From contig WQSX01000001.1 of assembly GCA_009787625.1 (NCBI GenBank), positions 124,001 to 188,000 of the forward strand: a DNA stretch of 64,000 nt, read 5' to 3'. Of the stretch, positions 8,934 to 18,663 are shown piece by piece. Below the pieces are notes generated by a model. It did no database searches. It was not told where the DNA came from and was given only the letters and a program-made list of their open reading frames with translations. Numbering within the stretch: position 1 is the first letter of the stretch; each line of letters begins with the position of its first letter. Made by a program: the position numbers and the translations under genes. This DNA is from Oscillospiraceae bacterium (lineage in GTDB: Bacteria > Bacillota > Clostridia > Oscillospirales > Oscillospiraceae).

Positions 8934-10214
8934 ATGAGCTTAAGAGAAACACGAAAAGAACTGGACCTCGTCAGAACGATGCGCGAAGTAAAGGGAAATC
9001 CCAAACTCTGCCTTATAACGGAACCACTTTGGACAATCCCGTTTAGCCTGTACACGCCATTTATCTCAGTTTACATGGCGGCACTCCTCTTAACTGACAG
9101 TCAAATTGGACTTGTTGCATCAATATTTATGTTATTTAGTGCTATCATGGCACTCTTTAGCGGCGCAATAACAGATAAGCTCGGACGAAAGAAAACTACA
9201 TTTATCTTCGACACGCTTTCGTGGACAATACCTTGTTTGCTTTGGGCGTTTTCACAAAACTTCTGGTGGTTTGCTGTGGCTGCCGCATTTAATGGAATGA
9301 TGCAAATAACCACTGTTTCGTGGACGTGCCTGTTGGTCGAAGATGTGCAAAAAGGTTACATGGCAAAGGTATACAGTTTGCTGCACATGATATCACAGCT
9401 ATCAATAATGTTCCTGCCGATAGCGTTTATAATGGTAAGCAGGCTCTCCTTAATCCCCGCAATGCGAATACTCTTCATATTTTCAGCACTATCTATGACA
9501 ATAAAGTTCATAATACTATTTAAATTCGGCGATGAGACAGAAGTCGGCAAGACACGCATGGAAGAGACTAAAGGTATGTCGTTATGGCAGATTATGGGCG
9601 GTTACGGCGAAATCTTCAGGCGTATATTTGCTTCAAAAAGCATGGTTCTGTCACTGGTTATAACCACAATATTCAGCATACTCGGAATGGTCACAGCAAA
9701 CTTTTTTGGATTATATGTAACGGGAACCCTTATGATTCCGGAATATTTTCTAGCTATATTTCCCGTCATACGCGCAGTCGTAATAGCGGCATTTCTCATA
9801 TTCATACAGCCAAAACTCCAAAGATTTGGATTTAGAAACCCAATGCTGATAGGACTTATTCTCCATGCAACAGGAATGGCTATACTGATTGCGACCCCAT
9901 TATATGGTGCTATGCTTTCACTGATCATATATATATTAATTGATGCACTCGCATTCAGCCTAGTTGTGCCGCGCAGTGACTCGCTAACACAACTACTTAT
10001 CGAACCGAGTGAACGTGCTCGTATCAGAGGGCTTATGATGGTGATAGTGCTATCGCTCAGCATACCGTTTGGTTACATTTCGGGAGTGTTGTCGGATATG
10101 GATCGCCGCCTGCCGTTTGTCCTATGTATAGCGCTGCTCATAGTGACATTTATAGTTATAGCGTCGAATAAAAAAAGATTAGCAAAAGTTAGCGAACAAG
10201 AAAATATGGGGTGA
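8934..10214 (+). CDS. Major facilitator superfamily (MFS) transporter
   Basis: The 426-aa protein has about twelve hydrophobic segments. The MFS loop 2-3 signature (GAITDKLGRKKT, around residues 75-86) is present, and a second, weaker copy of that loop (SGVLSDMDRR) lies late in the protein. It is a secondary transporter of the cytoplasmic membrane; the substrate is unknown, with drug or sugar efflux both possible. Its own near-consensus promoter and GGAG ribosome-binding site precede ATG 8934. The gene is followed by a separate weak promoter for rsmE, so it is probably monocistronic. Confidence 0.85.
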   Translation: MSLRETRKELDLVRTMREVKGNPKLCLITEPLWTIPFSLYTPFISVYMAALLLTDSQIGLVASIFMLFSAIMALFSGAITDKLGRKKTTFIFDTLSWTIPCLLWAFSQNFWWFAVAAAFNGMMQITTVSWTCLLVEDVQKGYMAKVYSLLHMISQLSIMFLPIAFIMVSRLSLIPAMRILFIFSALSMTIKFIILFKFGDETEVGKTRMEETKGMSLWQIMGGYGEIFRRIFASKSMVLSLVITTIFSILGMVTANFFGLYVTGTLMIPEYFLAIFPVIRAVVIAAFLIFIQPKLQRFGFRNPMLIGLILHATGMAILIATPLYGAMLSLIIYILIDALAFSLVVPRSDSLTQLLIEPSERARIRGLMMVIVLSLSIPFGYISGVLSDMDRRLPFVLCIALLIVTFIVIASNKKRLAKVSEQENMG

Positions 10215-10227
10215 GAAGAGAAAACAA

Positions 10228-10256
10228 TTGCCTTTTTACTTTTTTTGGTGTATGAT
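10228..10256 (+). promoter_or_regulatory. Probable promoter for rsmE and downstream genes
   Basis: TTGCCT (10228-10233), a 17-bp spacer and TATGAT (10251-10256) lie about 47 bp before the rsmE start. The -35 box matches consensus at 4 of 6 positions and the -10 box at 5 of 6. Confidence 0.5.
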
Positions 10257-10302
10257 AAGGGGTGGTTTTTAGTGACCAAATTTCGGCGGGAGGCACAATA
10301 TC

Positions 10303-11049
10303 TTGATTCGCTTTTTTACAAGTCCGGAAAACATAAGAGAAACAAGTATTGAGCTCACTTCCGAGGACAGATTGCACCTACGTTCGCTCAGAATTCGTCC
10401 AAGCGAAGAGTTTATAGTGTGCGATGGAGCCGGAACGGATTATGTCTGCAAGTTAAAAAACGGCAAAAATGAAAATAAAGCTGACTTTGCAAGCACAGCA
10501 GTGATTCTAAGGCAAGAAAAAACACAGAGCGAGCCAACAACACACTGCACATTATACATAGCATATGCAAAAGGTGACAGGCTCGAATACGCAGTTCAAA
10601 AATCCGTAGAACTCGGTGTTACAGGTATAATTCTGTTCAAATCAAAACGATGCATCGCCACATTTGACAACACAAATAGAAAACTTGAGCGACTGCAAAA
10701 AATCGCACATGAAGCTGCAAAACAAAGTGGCAGGGGAATAGTTCCCATAGTGAAAAACGGCGGCGAATACGAAGAAATCCTTAACACAGCGGCGATTAGA
10801 GATGGATTTAGCATACTACTATATGAGGACGAAAAACATCTGCATATAAAGCAAGTGTTAGAAGCTAAACCCACATTTTCGCAAGTAGCCATTATTTCAG
10901 GTCCCGAAGGCGGATTTGAACTTGATGAAATAATGCAGGCACGAGAAAAAGGCATACACATAGCATCGCTCGGAGCCAGAATTTTACGCTCTGAAACAGC
11001 ACCGGTAGTCGCATTATCGGTACTTATGTTCCATACAGATAATCTGTAA
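10303..11049 (+). CDS. rsmE: 16S rRNA (uracil(1498)-N(3))-methyltransferase
   Basis: This 248-aa SPOUT-class methyltransferase modifies U1498 of 16S rRNA in the 30S subunit using S-adenosylmethionine. The N-terminal PUA-like part is followed by the trefoil-knot region, with the RsmE signatures ISGPEGGF and SLGARILRSETA near the C-terminus. The length is typical. TTG 10303 is the start, with GGGAGG 9 nt upstream. It is followed closely by a CheY-like gene, possibly co-transcribed. Confidence 0.93.
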   Translation: MIRFFTSPENIRETSIELTSEDRLHLRSLRIRPSEEFIVCDGAGTDYVCKLKNGKNENKADFASTAVILRQEKTQSEPTTHCTLYIAYAKGDRLEYAVQKSVELGVTGIILFKSKRCIATFDNTNRKLERLQKIAHEAAKQSGRGIVPIVKNGGEYEEILNTAAIRDGFSILLYEDEKHLHIKQVLEAKPTFSQVAIISGPEGGFELDEIMQAREKGIHIASLGARILRSETAPVVALSVLMFHTDNL

Positions 11050-11077
11050 TGAAGCTGAAAGGCGTGGTCATTATATA

Positions 11078-11440
11078 ATGAAGAGAGTACTAGTCGTTGA
11101 CGACTCGGCCTTTATGAGAAGAACTATGAAAAGTATCGTAGTCAGAAATGATTACGAAGTTGTCGGTGAAGGCACAAACGGGGTTGAGGCAGTCAGTTTA
11201 TATAAAAAATTAAGACCGGATATTGTAACACTTGATATAGTTATGAAGGATGTAGGTGGACTTGAAGCCTTAAAATCAATTATGAAAATAGACCCGAATG
11301 CAAACGTTATCATGGTGACATCAATGGGTCAAGATGTAATAGTGCGTGAGGCAATTGTTTCCGGTGCAAAAAACTTTATCCTAAAGCCATTCACAGAGCA
11401 ACAAGTAATGGCGGCCTTTGAAAAGTTAAAAGAAAAATAA
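11078..11440 (+). CDS. Stand-alone CheY-like response regulator receiver
   Basis: The 120-aa protein is a single receiver domain with no output domain. The acidic pocket D8-D9, phosphoacceptor D53, T81 and K103 are all in place, so it should be phosphorylated by a histidine kinase. Such stand-alone receivers act as CheY-type motor regulators or as relay proteins. No chemotaxis or kinase gene is present in the window, so the partner is unknown. It lies 28 bp after rsmE and 47 bp before the P-type ATPase. Confidence 0.9.
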   Translation: MKRVLVVDDSAFMRRTMKSIVVRNDYEVVGEGTNGVEAVSLYKKLRPDIVTLDIVMKDVGGLEALKSIMKIDPNANVIMVTSMGQDVIVREAIVSGAKNFILKPFTEQQVMAAFEKLKEK

Positions 11441-11487
11441 TAACTACCTATGTAATCGAAATTACCCTATTAAAGCGAGGTGCAACC

Positions 11488-13899
11488 GTGGCGACAAGGC
11501 AAGAGACTGTCAGATTAAATAGAGTGCTACCCAGAATCGAAGCTCCTGTCACAGTCGGATTAAGCGGACAGCAGGCACGTGAAAGACTCGAAAATGGCTA
11601 TGGGAACATGAAACCCGAGTCAGCCGAAAAGACTATAGCACAGATACTGCGAGGTAATATATTTACATATCTAAACCTACTGCTCACAACACTCGCTATA
11701 TGCCTCATGCTCGTAGGCTCTTTTGCACAGCTCACATTTCTCCCTGTAATAATGATAAACACAGTAATCGGTATCATACAGGAATTGCGTGCAAAACGCG
11801 CTCTGGCAAAGCTCACATTCATCACAGCACCAAATGCGACAGTCATAAGAGATGGTGTTGAAACAACCGTAAGACCGGAAGATGCAGTGCTCGATGATAT
11901 CGCAATGTTTGCAAAAGACCAACAGATATACGCCGATGCAGTGGTTTTGGCAGGTGAAGTTTCGGTAAATGAGGCCCTTGTCACCGGAGAATCAGATGAA
12001 ATAACTAAAAAACCCGGCGACACACTGCTGTCGGGCAGTTTTATTATATCCGGCGAGTGTGCCGCCCGTCTTGACAGAGTAGGCAGAGACTCATTTGTAG
12101 CACAGCTCACGCTGGAAGCAAAAAAGACAAAAGGAAAACTATCAGCCGGAATGGTTGCAACACTTAAGCGATTTGTGCAAATCATAGGTATCATTATGGT
12201 ACCCGTGGGAATAACAATGTTCGTCAGGCAAGTCATGCAAGAGCATATATACGTCACCACAGCCACAGAGACAACAGTAGGTGCGCTCGTTGGAATGGTA
12301 CCCGATGGGCTATATTTGCTTGTTTCGGTTGCACTCACAGTCAGTGTCCTGCGCCTTGCCAGAAGAAGAACTCTTGTGCAAGAACGAAACTGCATCGAAA
12401 CACTTGCAAGAGTAAACGTGCTCTGCGTCGACAAAACAGGCACAATAACAGAGAACAATATGGATGTAAAAGGCATTGCCCTGCTGAATGAAGACCGCTT
12501 TAGTGAGGAAGATGTTGTAAACATTTTAGCTGACTACTCCGGAAATATGTCAGATGAAAACGAGACAATGACAGCGATAAAATCATATATTAATATGCCT
12601 GCAAGAAGAAATGCGTCAAACATAATGCCATTTTCATCGGCAGTTAAATACGGCGGTGTGTCATTCAGTGATGGATCATCATATGTGCTTGGAGCGCCGG
12701 AGCGTATCTTGCAGTCAAAATACTACAAATATCAAAGCATAATCGAAGCGCACTCGGCAAGAGGGTACAGAGTGCTTTTACTTGCCATGTCGGGTAGTGG
12801 TATAGGAAACAAGCTGAGTCCGGAGTCTATAATGCCGCTTGCCTTGGTTCTTTTATCAAATAAAGTGAGAGCAGAAGCTCCCCCTACATTTGAGTTCTTC
12901 GCAAAACAAGGCGTTAAAATAATCGTTATAAGCGGCGATAACCCTGTTACAGTTTCACACATAGCCCTCGAAGCGGGAATAATCGGAGCAGAGAAATACA
13001 TAGACGCCGCGGAGCTGCAAACAGATCGTCAAATAAAAAAAGCGGTCAGTGAATATGTAGTGTTCGGCAGGGTAACACCCGACCAAAAGAGAAAACTCGT
13101 AAGGGCGTTAAAAAGAGCCGGCAATACCGTAGCTATGACAGGCGATGGTGTCAACGATGTTCTCGCGCTGAAAGACTCCGACTGCTCAATAGCCATGGCG
13201 TCAGGCAGTGAAGTTGCAAGCCAAGTCTCGGATATAGTTCTGCTGGACTCAGATTTTTCAGCAATGCCCCACGTAGTAATGGAAGGACGCAGGGTCATAA
13301 ACAATTTAGAGCGCAGTGCCGCACTATTTATAACAAAAAACATCTTTACACTGCTATTTGTGCTTGCAGTGACAATCCCGTTCGGAGCGCTGTTTCCGTT
13401 AAGACCGAACCAATTCACGCTGTTTAATGTCATGTTTATCGGTATACCGTCATTTGTCTTGGCTATGGAAGTAAACAAAAGCATAGTCAGAGGAAAATTC
13501 CTGATAAATGCTTTCAGGCACGCATTACCCGCAGGTCTCACAAGTTTTGTTGGTCTCGTGAGTATGTTTTATTTCAGCTCAAACTGGGACATGCCCATCT
13601 ACCAGGTACAAGCAGAAGCATCGACAGTATCACTGATTATAATAGGATTTGTGGGAATGTTAATGCTCATCAAGCTGTGTCTACCGTTTAATATACTGCG
13701 CATCGCACTTTGTATAGCCATGCTTATAGGTTTTGTCGGAGGAATAATTATACTCAGTGGCTTAGAAATAGACGGAGTAGCGGCACTTGCCCCACTATCA
13801 AGCAGCGGCATATGGCTGACCGTCTTGACCTGCCTGGCAATGGCACCCATATTTTTCGGGCTTACACTTGCATTTCGTAATATGGGGTTGCGTAAATAA
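11488..13899 (+). CDS. P-type cation-transporting ATPase, CtpE-like
   Basis: The 803-aa P-type ATPase has an actuator TGES at residues 166-169, the phosphorylated Asp at 315 in DKTGT, and the hinge TGDGVNDVLALK with GDGVND at 552-557. Membrane helices flank these domains and a C-terminal bundle follows. Heavy-metal CPx motifs and N-terminal metal-binding domains are absent. The overall layout and the ASGSEVASQVSDIVLLDSDF segment resemble the CtpE/PacL-like group, which is linked to Ca2+ uptake in mycobacteria. The transported ion is an inference. The start is GTG 11488 with GCGAGG upstream. Confidence 0.85.
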   Translation: MATRQETVRLNRVLPRIEAPVTVGLSGQQARERLENGYGNMKPESAEKTIAQILRGNIFTYLNLLLTTLAICLMLVGSFAQLTFLPVIMINTVIGIIQELRAKRALAKLTFITAPNATVIRDGVETTVRPEDAVLDDIAMFAKDQQIYADAVVLAGEVSVNEALVTGESDEITKKPGDTLLSGSFIISGECAARLDRVGRDSFVAQLTLEAKKTKGKLSAGMVATLKRFVQIIGIIMVPVGITMFVRQVMQEHIYVTTATETTVGALVGMVPDGLYLLVSVALTVSVLRLARRRTLVQERNCIETLARVNVLCVDKTGTITENNMDVKGIALLNEDRFSEEDVVNILADYSGNMSDENETMTAIKSYINMPARRNASNIMPFSSAVKYGGVSFSDGSSYVLGAPERILQSKYYKYQSIIEAHSARGYRVLLLAMSGSGIGNKLSPESIMPLALVLLSNKVRAEAPPTFEFFAKQGVKIIVISGDNPVTVSHIALEAGIIGAEKYIDAAELQTDRQIKKAVSEYVVFGRVTPDQKRKLVRALKRAGNTVAMTGDGVNDVLALKDSDCSIAMASGSEVASQVSDIVLLDSDFSAMPHVVMEGRRVINNLERSAALFITKNIFTLLFVLAVTIPFGALFPLRPNQFTLFNVMFIGIPSFVLAMEVNKSIVRGKFLINAFRHALPAGLTSFVGLVSMFYFSSNWDMPIYQVQAEASTVSLIIIGFVGMLMLIKLCLPFNILRIALCIAMLIGFVGGIIILSGLEIDGVAALAPLSSSGIWLTVLTCLAMAPIFFGLTLAFRNMGLRK

Positions 13900-13986
13900 T
13901 GTGGTGATGTAACTATTCAAAACCTTTGTCATTCTGTGTGCAGTCGCAGAACTGAGCGAGGGAAATGAAAATCATAGGAAAAACGA

Positions 13987-15885
13987 ATGGAACTGATAAA
14001 TACAATACTCGGCACACCCCTAGGTTATATCATTTACTTTGCATATCAACTGACAGGAAGTTACTGGCTGTCGGTAGTTGTGTTTGCAATAATCGTGCGG
14101 GTTGTTGTGCTATTCCCCGTGAGCATATTGGCACATAAAAACTCCATACGTCTTTTGCAAATATCACCGAGATTAAATATAATCAGAAAAAGATATTCAG
14201 GCGACAAGGAACGCCTAAACGAAGAGCAACATGAGCTTTTCAAAAGTGAAAAGTACAACCCACTCGTGGGAGTGATCCCGCTGGTAGTTCAGTTAATCCT
14301 AATAATCGGCATAATGCAAGTAATGTTAAACCCAATGCGCCATATGCACGGGATAGCCGAGGACAGTATTAACTTCATTTTTATGGGGCTTGATTTTCGT
14401 GTGATACCGTCGATATTCAGCCCATCACCGGAACTAATAATGCTCCTACTGTCAGGCGGCTCTGCATTTTTGTTCTGTCTAACAACAAACGCACTAAGCC
14501 CCGGTGCGCTGAGCCAGAGCGACAAAACAAACAACGGCATGACAATATTCACAGTGGCGTTGTCGCTATACCTTGCACTGGTGTTGCCTGTGGGGGTAGC
14601 GTTCTACTGGACAACAAGCAATTTTGTGGCAATAGGCATGGTGCTTTTGCTAAATGTAATGTATAATCCCAAAAAACTGGCACCTGAGGCACTAGCCGCA
14701 ACTCAGGCAGAAAAGAAATCCCCCGAAGAACTCAAAAAGGAGCGCGAACTAAATAAAAAGCTCAAAGCGCGAGAAAAGCAAGATGCAGCAAAGTTCCGAG
14801 AAGTGAAAAAGGAACTAGTATTTTACGCAATAACAGGTGGTCAGTATAAATACTACAAAACAGTCATAGAGTATATACTGGAAAATTCAGAAACCACAAT
14901 TCACTACCTGACAAGCGACCCCGACGATAGTATTTTTGCTCAAGACAACCCACGACTAATCCCATACTACGCAGGGCAAAGAAAAACAATTTCGCTAATG
15001 CTGAAACTAGACGCAGACATGCTCGTAACAACAGTCCCCGACCTGCAAAGCTACCACATGAAGCGCTCCATAGTATGCGATGATATTGAATATGTGTATG
15101 TGTTTCATGCCGCAACAAGCACACACATGATTTACAGAGAAAAAGCCTTTGACCACTTTGATACTATTTTCTGTGTCGGGCCGCATCATGTAGGAGAACT
15201 CCGCAGGCGTGAAGAACTCGCCGGGCTGGAAAAAAGAAAGCTGATAAAAGCGGGCTACGATTTGTTTGACCAACTGCTGCTATCATATGTTCCGGAGGCA
15301 AAAAACGATAAACCGGTAATACTGATAGCTCCTTCATGGCATAGCGGTAACATTTTGGAGACATGTATTGAAGATGTTCTCGACGCACTAAAAAGACACG
15401 GCTATGAGATTATAGTAAGACCTCACCCGCAGTTTACAAAGCTTTTCCGAAAGCGTTTGGATGAACTGGAAGAGAAATATGCTGAAAACACAAAACAAGG
15501 TGAGATAATATTTGAACTCGACTTTGGAAAGAGCAGTTCAATTTTTGAGTCGGATCTACTCATAACAGACTGGTCGGCAATAGCATACGAGTTCACATAC
15601 AGTACTTCCAAACCCTGTGTCTACATCAACACCCCAATGAAAGTCATGAATCCGAATTGGAAAAAATACGGATTGGAACCAATGGACATAGCTCTCCGCG
15701 ATAAAATCGGAATATCGATTGATACTGAGAACATACAAACTCAGTTAAGTGACACAGTAAAAAAACTGTTAGATGAGAAAGAAACATACAAGGAACGAAT
15801 ACATGAGGCACTATCGGAGTACATTTACCATCCCGGCAGGAGTGCTGAAGCAGGTGGGAAGTATATAATCGAGAGGCTCAAATAG
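13987..15885 (+). CDS. YidC/Oxa1 membrane insertase domain fused to a CDP-glycerol glycerophosphotransferase-like domain
   Basis: One continuous 632-aa frame carries two domains. Residues about 1-235 match the short Gram-positive YidC/Oxa1 core: five hydrophobic segments and a groove arginine at R38 in the first helix. A charged, Lys/Glu-rich linker (about 236-280) follows. Residues about 280-632 match the CDP-glycerol:polyglycerophosphate glycerophosphotransferase family (TagB/TagF): APSWHSGN, RPHPQF and SDLLITDWSAIAYEF are its nucleotide- and acceptor-side motifs. That family transfers a CDP-linked phospho-group onto a teichoic acid-type acceptor at the membrane. The next three genes make and activate a phosphonate, so this enzyme may transfer that head group. 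It is probably not the housekeeping YidC. Confidence 0.85.
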   Translation: MELINTILGTPLGYIIYFAYQLTGSYWLSVVVFAIIVRVVVLFPVSILAHKNSIRLLQISPRLNIIRKRYSGDKERLNEEQHELFKSEKYNPLVGVIPLVVQLILIIGIMQVMLNPMRHMHGIAEDSINFIFMGLDFRVIPSIFSPSPELIMLLLSGGSAFLFCLTTNALSPGALSQSDKTNNGMTIFTVALSLYLALVLPVGVAFYWTTSNFVAIGMVLLLNVMYNPKKLAPEALAATQAEKKSPEELKKERELNKKLKAREKQDAAKFREVKKELVFYAITGGQYKYYKTVIEYILENSETTIHYLTSDPDDSIFAQDNPRLIPYYAGQRKTISLMLKLDADMLVTTVPDLQSYHMKRSIVCDDIEYVYVFHAATSTHMIYREKAFDHFDTIFCVGPHHVGELRRREELAGLEKRKLIKAGYDLFDQLLLSYVPEAKNDKPVILIAPSWHSGNILETCIEDVLDALKRHGYEIIVRPHPQFTKLFRKRLDELEEKYAENTKQGEIIFELDFGKSSSIFESDLLITDWSAIAYEFTYSTSKPCVYINTPMKVMNPNWKKYGLEPMDIALRDKIGISIDTENIQTQLSDTVKKLLDEKETYKERIHEALSEYIYHPGRSAEAGGKYIIERLK

Positions 15886-15929
15886 TAAAAAAATTAGGAT
15901 TTTTAACATTATTAGGAGGAAACAAAAAA

Positions 15930-17345
15930 ATGCAATTACAAGAGAGAATAGACCTGAAAAAAGCTGATAGAAATGAGTTGTACTGCCTTGAGCCACCATT
16001 TCCTCGCACTAATTTTTTAATTGAAACATCAAATGCATGTAACCACAAATGCATTTTCTGTGCATACCAAAAAATGACACGTAAAGTCAACATGATTAAC
16101 CCGGAGACAGTCACGAGAGTGCTACAGCAAGCATATGACTTAGGCACACGTGAAGTTGGATTATATGCAACAGGCGAACCTTTTCTGGTAAAAGAGCTAC
16201 CGGATTATGTTGCAAAAGCGAAAGAAATCGGATATGAGTATGTCTATCTGACCTCAAATGGCGCCCCTGCGACACCTGAGCGGATACGTGCAGTTGTTGA
16301 TGCAGGAGTTGACAGCATTAAGTTTTCAATAAATGCACCGGAGCGTGAACTATATGAGTTCATCCACGGATATGACGATTTTGACCTCGTTATGGAAAAC
16401 CTCAAGTACCTGAATCAATACAGGCAGGAGAGCGGTAAAAAATACAAAATCTTCGTAACCGGAATACTCACGCGCTTCACCGAATATATGAAAGACGAGT
16501 TTCAACGCGTATTCGGCAATCTCGCAGATGAAATAGTGTTCAAAAATGTATATAATCAAGGCGGATATATGCATGAAATCGAGGGTCTGCTCAAATGCTA
16601 CTCCGATGACGAATCGTTTAGGCGTTGCAATTTGCCGTTTGACGCCATCTGCGTGACATGCGAGGGTTATCTCTCTGTGGAAAATGCTGATTATGAAAAT
16701 ATGCTGGTGGTTGCAGACTTAAACAAAGTCAATCTCAAAGAAGGTTGGTATGGTGAAAACATGAAGAGAGTTCGCCAAGCATTTATTGATGATAAGCTGG
16801 ACGGTCTGGTATGCGATGGTTGCGTACACCACGAAATACGCCCCTCGTCACCCGTTATGCCTGAACTTGCCGCAAGGCAGTCTCTGGATTTTTCAGATTC
16901 TGTTGTAGCCGACAGAATTAATAAATTCAACCCACCAAAACTGGTATACGTGCCGATGGTAGCAGATATACTTCACCCCGGTCATATCAACATAATCAAA
17001 GAAGCAGGTAAATACGGCAATGTGATGGTTGGACTTTACTCGGATGAAGCGGTTAAAACTTACAAAAAACCACCGACCATGAGCTATGAAATGCGTAAGA
17101 CAATACTTGAAAATGTCAAAGGCGTGAGCTATGTTGTGAAACAAAACGTAAAAGATTATGAGCCAAACTTACGTAAATTCAAACCGGACTTCATGGTGCA
17201 TGGCACAGATTGGCGCACAGGACCACTTGCAGAGGTCAGAGCAAGGGCGATTGCTACCATGGGAGAATGGGGTGGCGAAGTAATAGAGCCTGAATATACA
17301 GCAGGCGTTTCATCTACGGCAATTAAACAGAAAATGGAGAACTGA
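15930..17345 (+). CDS. Radical SAM/SPASM-like enzyme fused to a cytidylyltransferase domain
   Basis: The 471-aa fusion has a radical SAM domain with the 4Fe-4S motif CX3CX2C at C37, C41 and C44. A cysteine-rich SPASM/twitch-like region around residues 230-305 follows (CNLPFDAICVTC, CDGCVHH). A C-terminal cytidylyltransferase-like domain spans about residues 335-471, with HPGH at 349-352 and GVSST near the end. The second half is closely similar to the N-terminal half of the next protein. The start ATG 15930 follows an AGGAGG site. A CTP-dependent activation step combined with radical chemistry on a phosphonate is inferred from the neighbours. The radical reaction is unknown. Confidence 0.85.
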   Translation: MQLQERIDLKKADRNELYCLEPPFPRTNFLIETSNACNHKCIFCAYQKMTRKVNMINPETVTRVLQQAYDLGTREVGLYATGEPFLVKELPDYVAKAKEIGYEYVYLTSNGAPATPERIRAVVDAGVDSIKFSINAPERELYEFIHGYDDFDLVMENLKYLNQYRQESGKKYKIFVTGILTRFTEYMKDEFQRVFGNLADEIVFKNVYNQGGYMHEIEGLLKCYSDDESFRRCNLPFDAICVTCEGYLSVENADYENMLVVADLNKVNLKEGWYGENMKRVRQAFIDDKLDGLVCDGCVHHEIRPSSPVMPELAARQSLDFSDSVVADRINKFNPPKLVYVPMVADILHPGHINIIKEAGKYGNVMVGLYSDEAVKTYKKPPTMSYEMRKTILENVKGVSYVVKQNVKDYEPNLRKFKPDFMVHGTDWRTGPLAEVRARAIATMGEWGGEVIEPEYTAGVSSTAIKQKMEN

Positions 17346-17348
17346 GTA

Positions 17349-18650
17349 ATGGGAGAAAAAACAGCATATGTTGCTATGGCAACAGACCTGTATCATTCCG
17401 GACACTTAAATATCATAAATGAGGCGGCGAAGCACGGCAGTGTGATTGTCGGAGTTCTGACTGATGAAGCCGTTGCAACCTATAAGCGCCCACCACTGCT
17501 TGACACTGCTGAACGTGTCAGAATTGCGTCTGGATTTAAGCATGTAGAGCGCGTGGTAGTGCAAGAGCATATGGACTACACAGACACATTACATGAAATC
17601 CGCCCCGATTATGTCGTGCACGGCGATGACTGGCGCACGGGGCATATGCAAATAATCAGAGAGCGGGTCATATCGGTGCTCGCCGAATGGGGAGGTGAAT
17701 TAATTGAGATACCGTACACAAAGGGAATCTCCACTGATGGACTCTCCAGACAACTCTCTGCGGCGTTTTCAACACCTGATGTACGCCTTGCAAAGCTTCG
17801 AAAACTTCTCAAGCTTAAGCCATATATAAGAGCTATAGATGTATCAAACGGACTCACGGGAATTATAGCCGAGAACGTGCGTGTTATGGACGAAGCGAGC
17901 CTGACAGTCAAAGAGTTTGATGCAATGTGGGTGTCCAGCCTTTGCGATTCCTCATTTAAAGGGAAGCCGGACATAGAACTCGTTGACCTGACAAGCCGAA
18001 TCAGCACTATAGATGAAATTATGGAAGTGACGACAAAACCCATCATTTTAGACGGCGATACAGGCGGTAAAATCGAGCATTTTTCATATCATGTGAAAAC
18101 GTTAGAGCGTATTGGGGTATCAGCGGTTATAATCGAGGACAAAACAGGATTAAAGCAAAACTCCCTGTTTGGAACCGAGGTGGAGCAGACATTGGACGAC
18201 CCGGAGCATTTTGGAGCTAAGATTGCGGCGGGTAAGCAGGCACAAGCCACACGTGAGTTCATGATAATCGCTCGCTTGGAGAGCTTGATTGCCGGAAAAG
18301 ATACTGACGATGCCATGAAAAGGGCAAAAATATACATCGAAGCAGGTGCTGATGCCATCATGATTCACAGCAAGGAAAAATCCGGCGACGATATATTTGA
18401 GTTTATGGATAAATTCAGAGCATATTCAGCAGATATCCCCGTTGTAGCTGTTCCGACAACCTACAATCAATTCACGGAAGAAGAGCTCCACAAAAGGGGC
18501 GCAAATATAATTATCCATGCAAACTATCTGCTACGCAGTGCATATCCTGCAATGCTGAAAACAGCCGAAAGCATTCTAACTCACAATCGCAGTGAAGAAG
18601 CCTCCGACGAATACTGCATGTCTATAAAAGACGTACTGACATTTATATAG
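17349..18650 (+). CDS. aepX: Cytidylyltransferase-phosphoenolpyruvate mutase fusion
   Basis: The 433-aa protein joins an N-terminal cytidylyltransferase-like domain (HSGH at 16-19, GISTD near residue 134) to a PEP mutase of the isocitrate lyase superfamily (about 150-433). PEP mutase hallmarks are the DGDTGG Mg2+-site loop and the gating-loop motif EDKTGLKQNS beginning at E263. The enzyme converts phosphoenolpyruvate to phosphonopyruvate, the committed step of C-P bond formation. The fused nucleotidyltransferase would activate a phosphonate as a CMP ester, as is known in several bacterial phosphonate clusters. It starts 3 bp after the previous stop, so the genes are translationally coupled. 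Confidence 0.92.
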   Translation: MGEKTAYVAMATDLYHSGHLNIINEAAKHGSVIVGVLTDEAVATYKRPPLLDTAERVRIASGFKHVERVVVQEHMDYTDTLHEIRPDYVVHGDDWRTGHMQIIRERVISVLAEWGGELIEIPYTKGISTDGLSRQLSAAFSTPDVRLAKLRKLLKLKPYIRAIDVSNGLTGIIAENVRVMDEASLTVKEFDAMWVSSLCDSSFKGKPDIELVDLTSRISTIDEIMEVTTKPIILDGDTGGKIEHFSYHVKTLERIGVSAVIIEDKTGLKQNSLFGTEVEQTLDDPEHFGAKIAAGKQAQATREFMIIARLESLIAGKDTDDAMKRAKIYIEAGADAIMIHSKEKSGDDIFEFMDKFRAYSADIPVVAVPTTYNQFTEEELHKRGANIIIHANYLLRSAYPAMLKTAESILTHNRSEEASDEYCMSIKDVLTFI

Positions 18651-18663
18651 AAGGTAGGGAGCC

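Noticed and set aside
13900-13986. A short GC-richer motif (TTGTCATTCTGTGTGCAG) before the YidC fusion
   Set aside because: It resembles common scattered intergenic repeats, but no second copy or stable structure was seen here.
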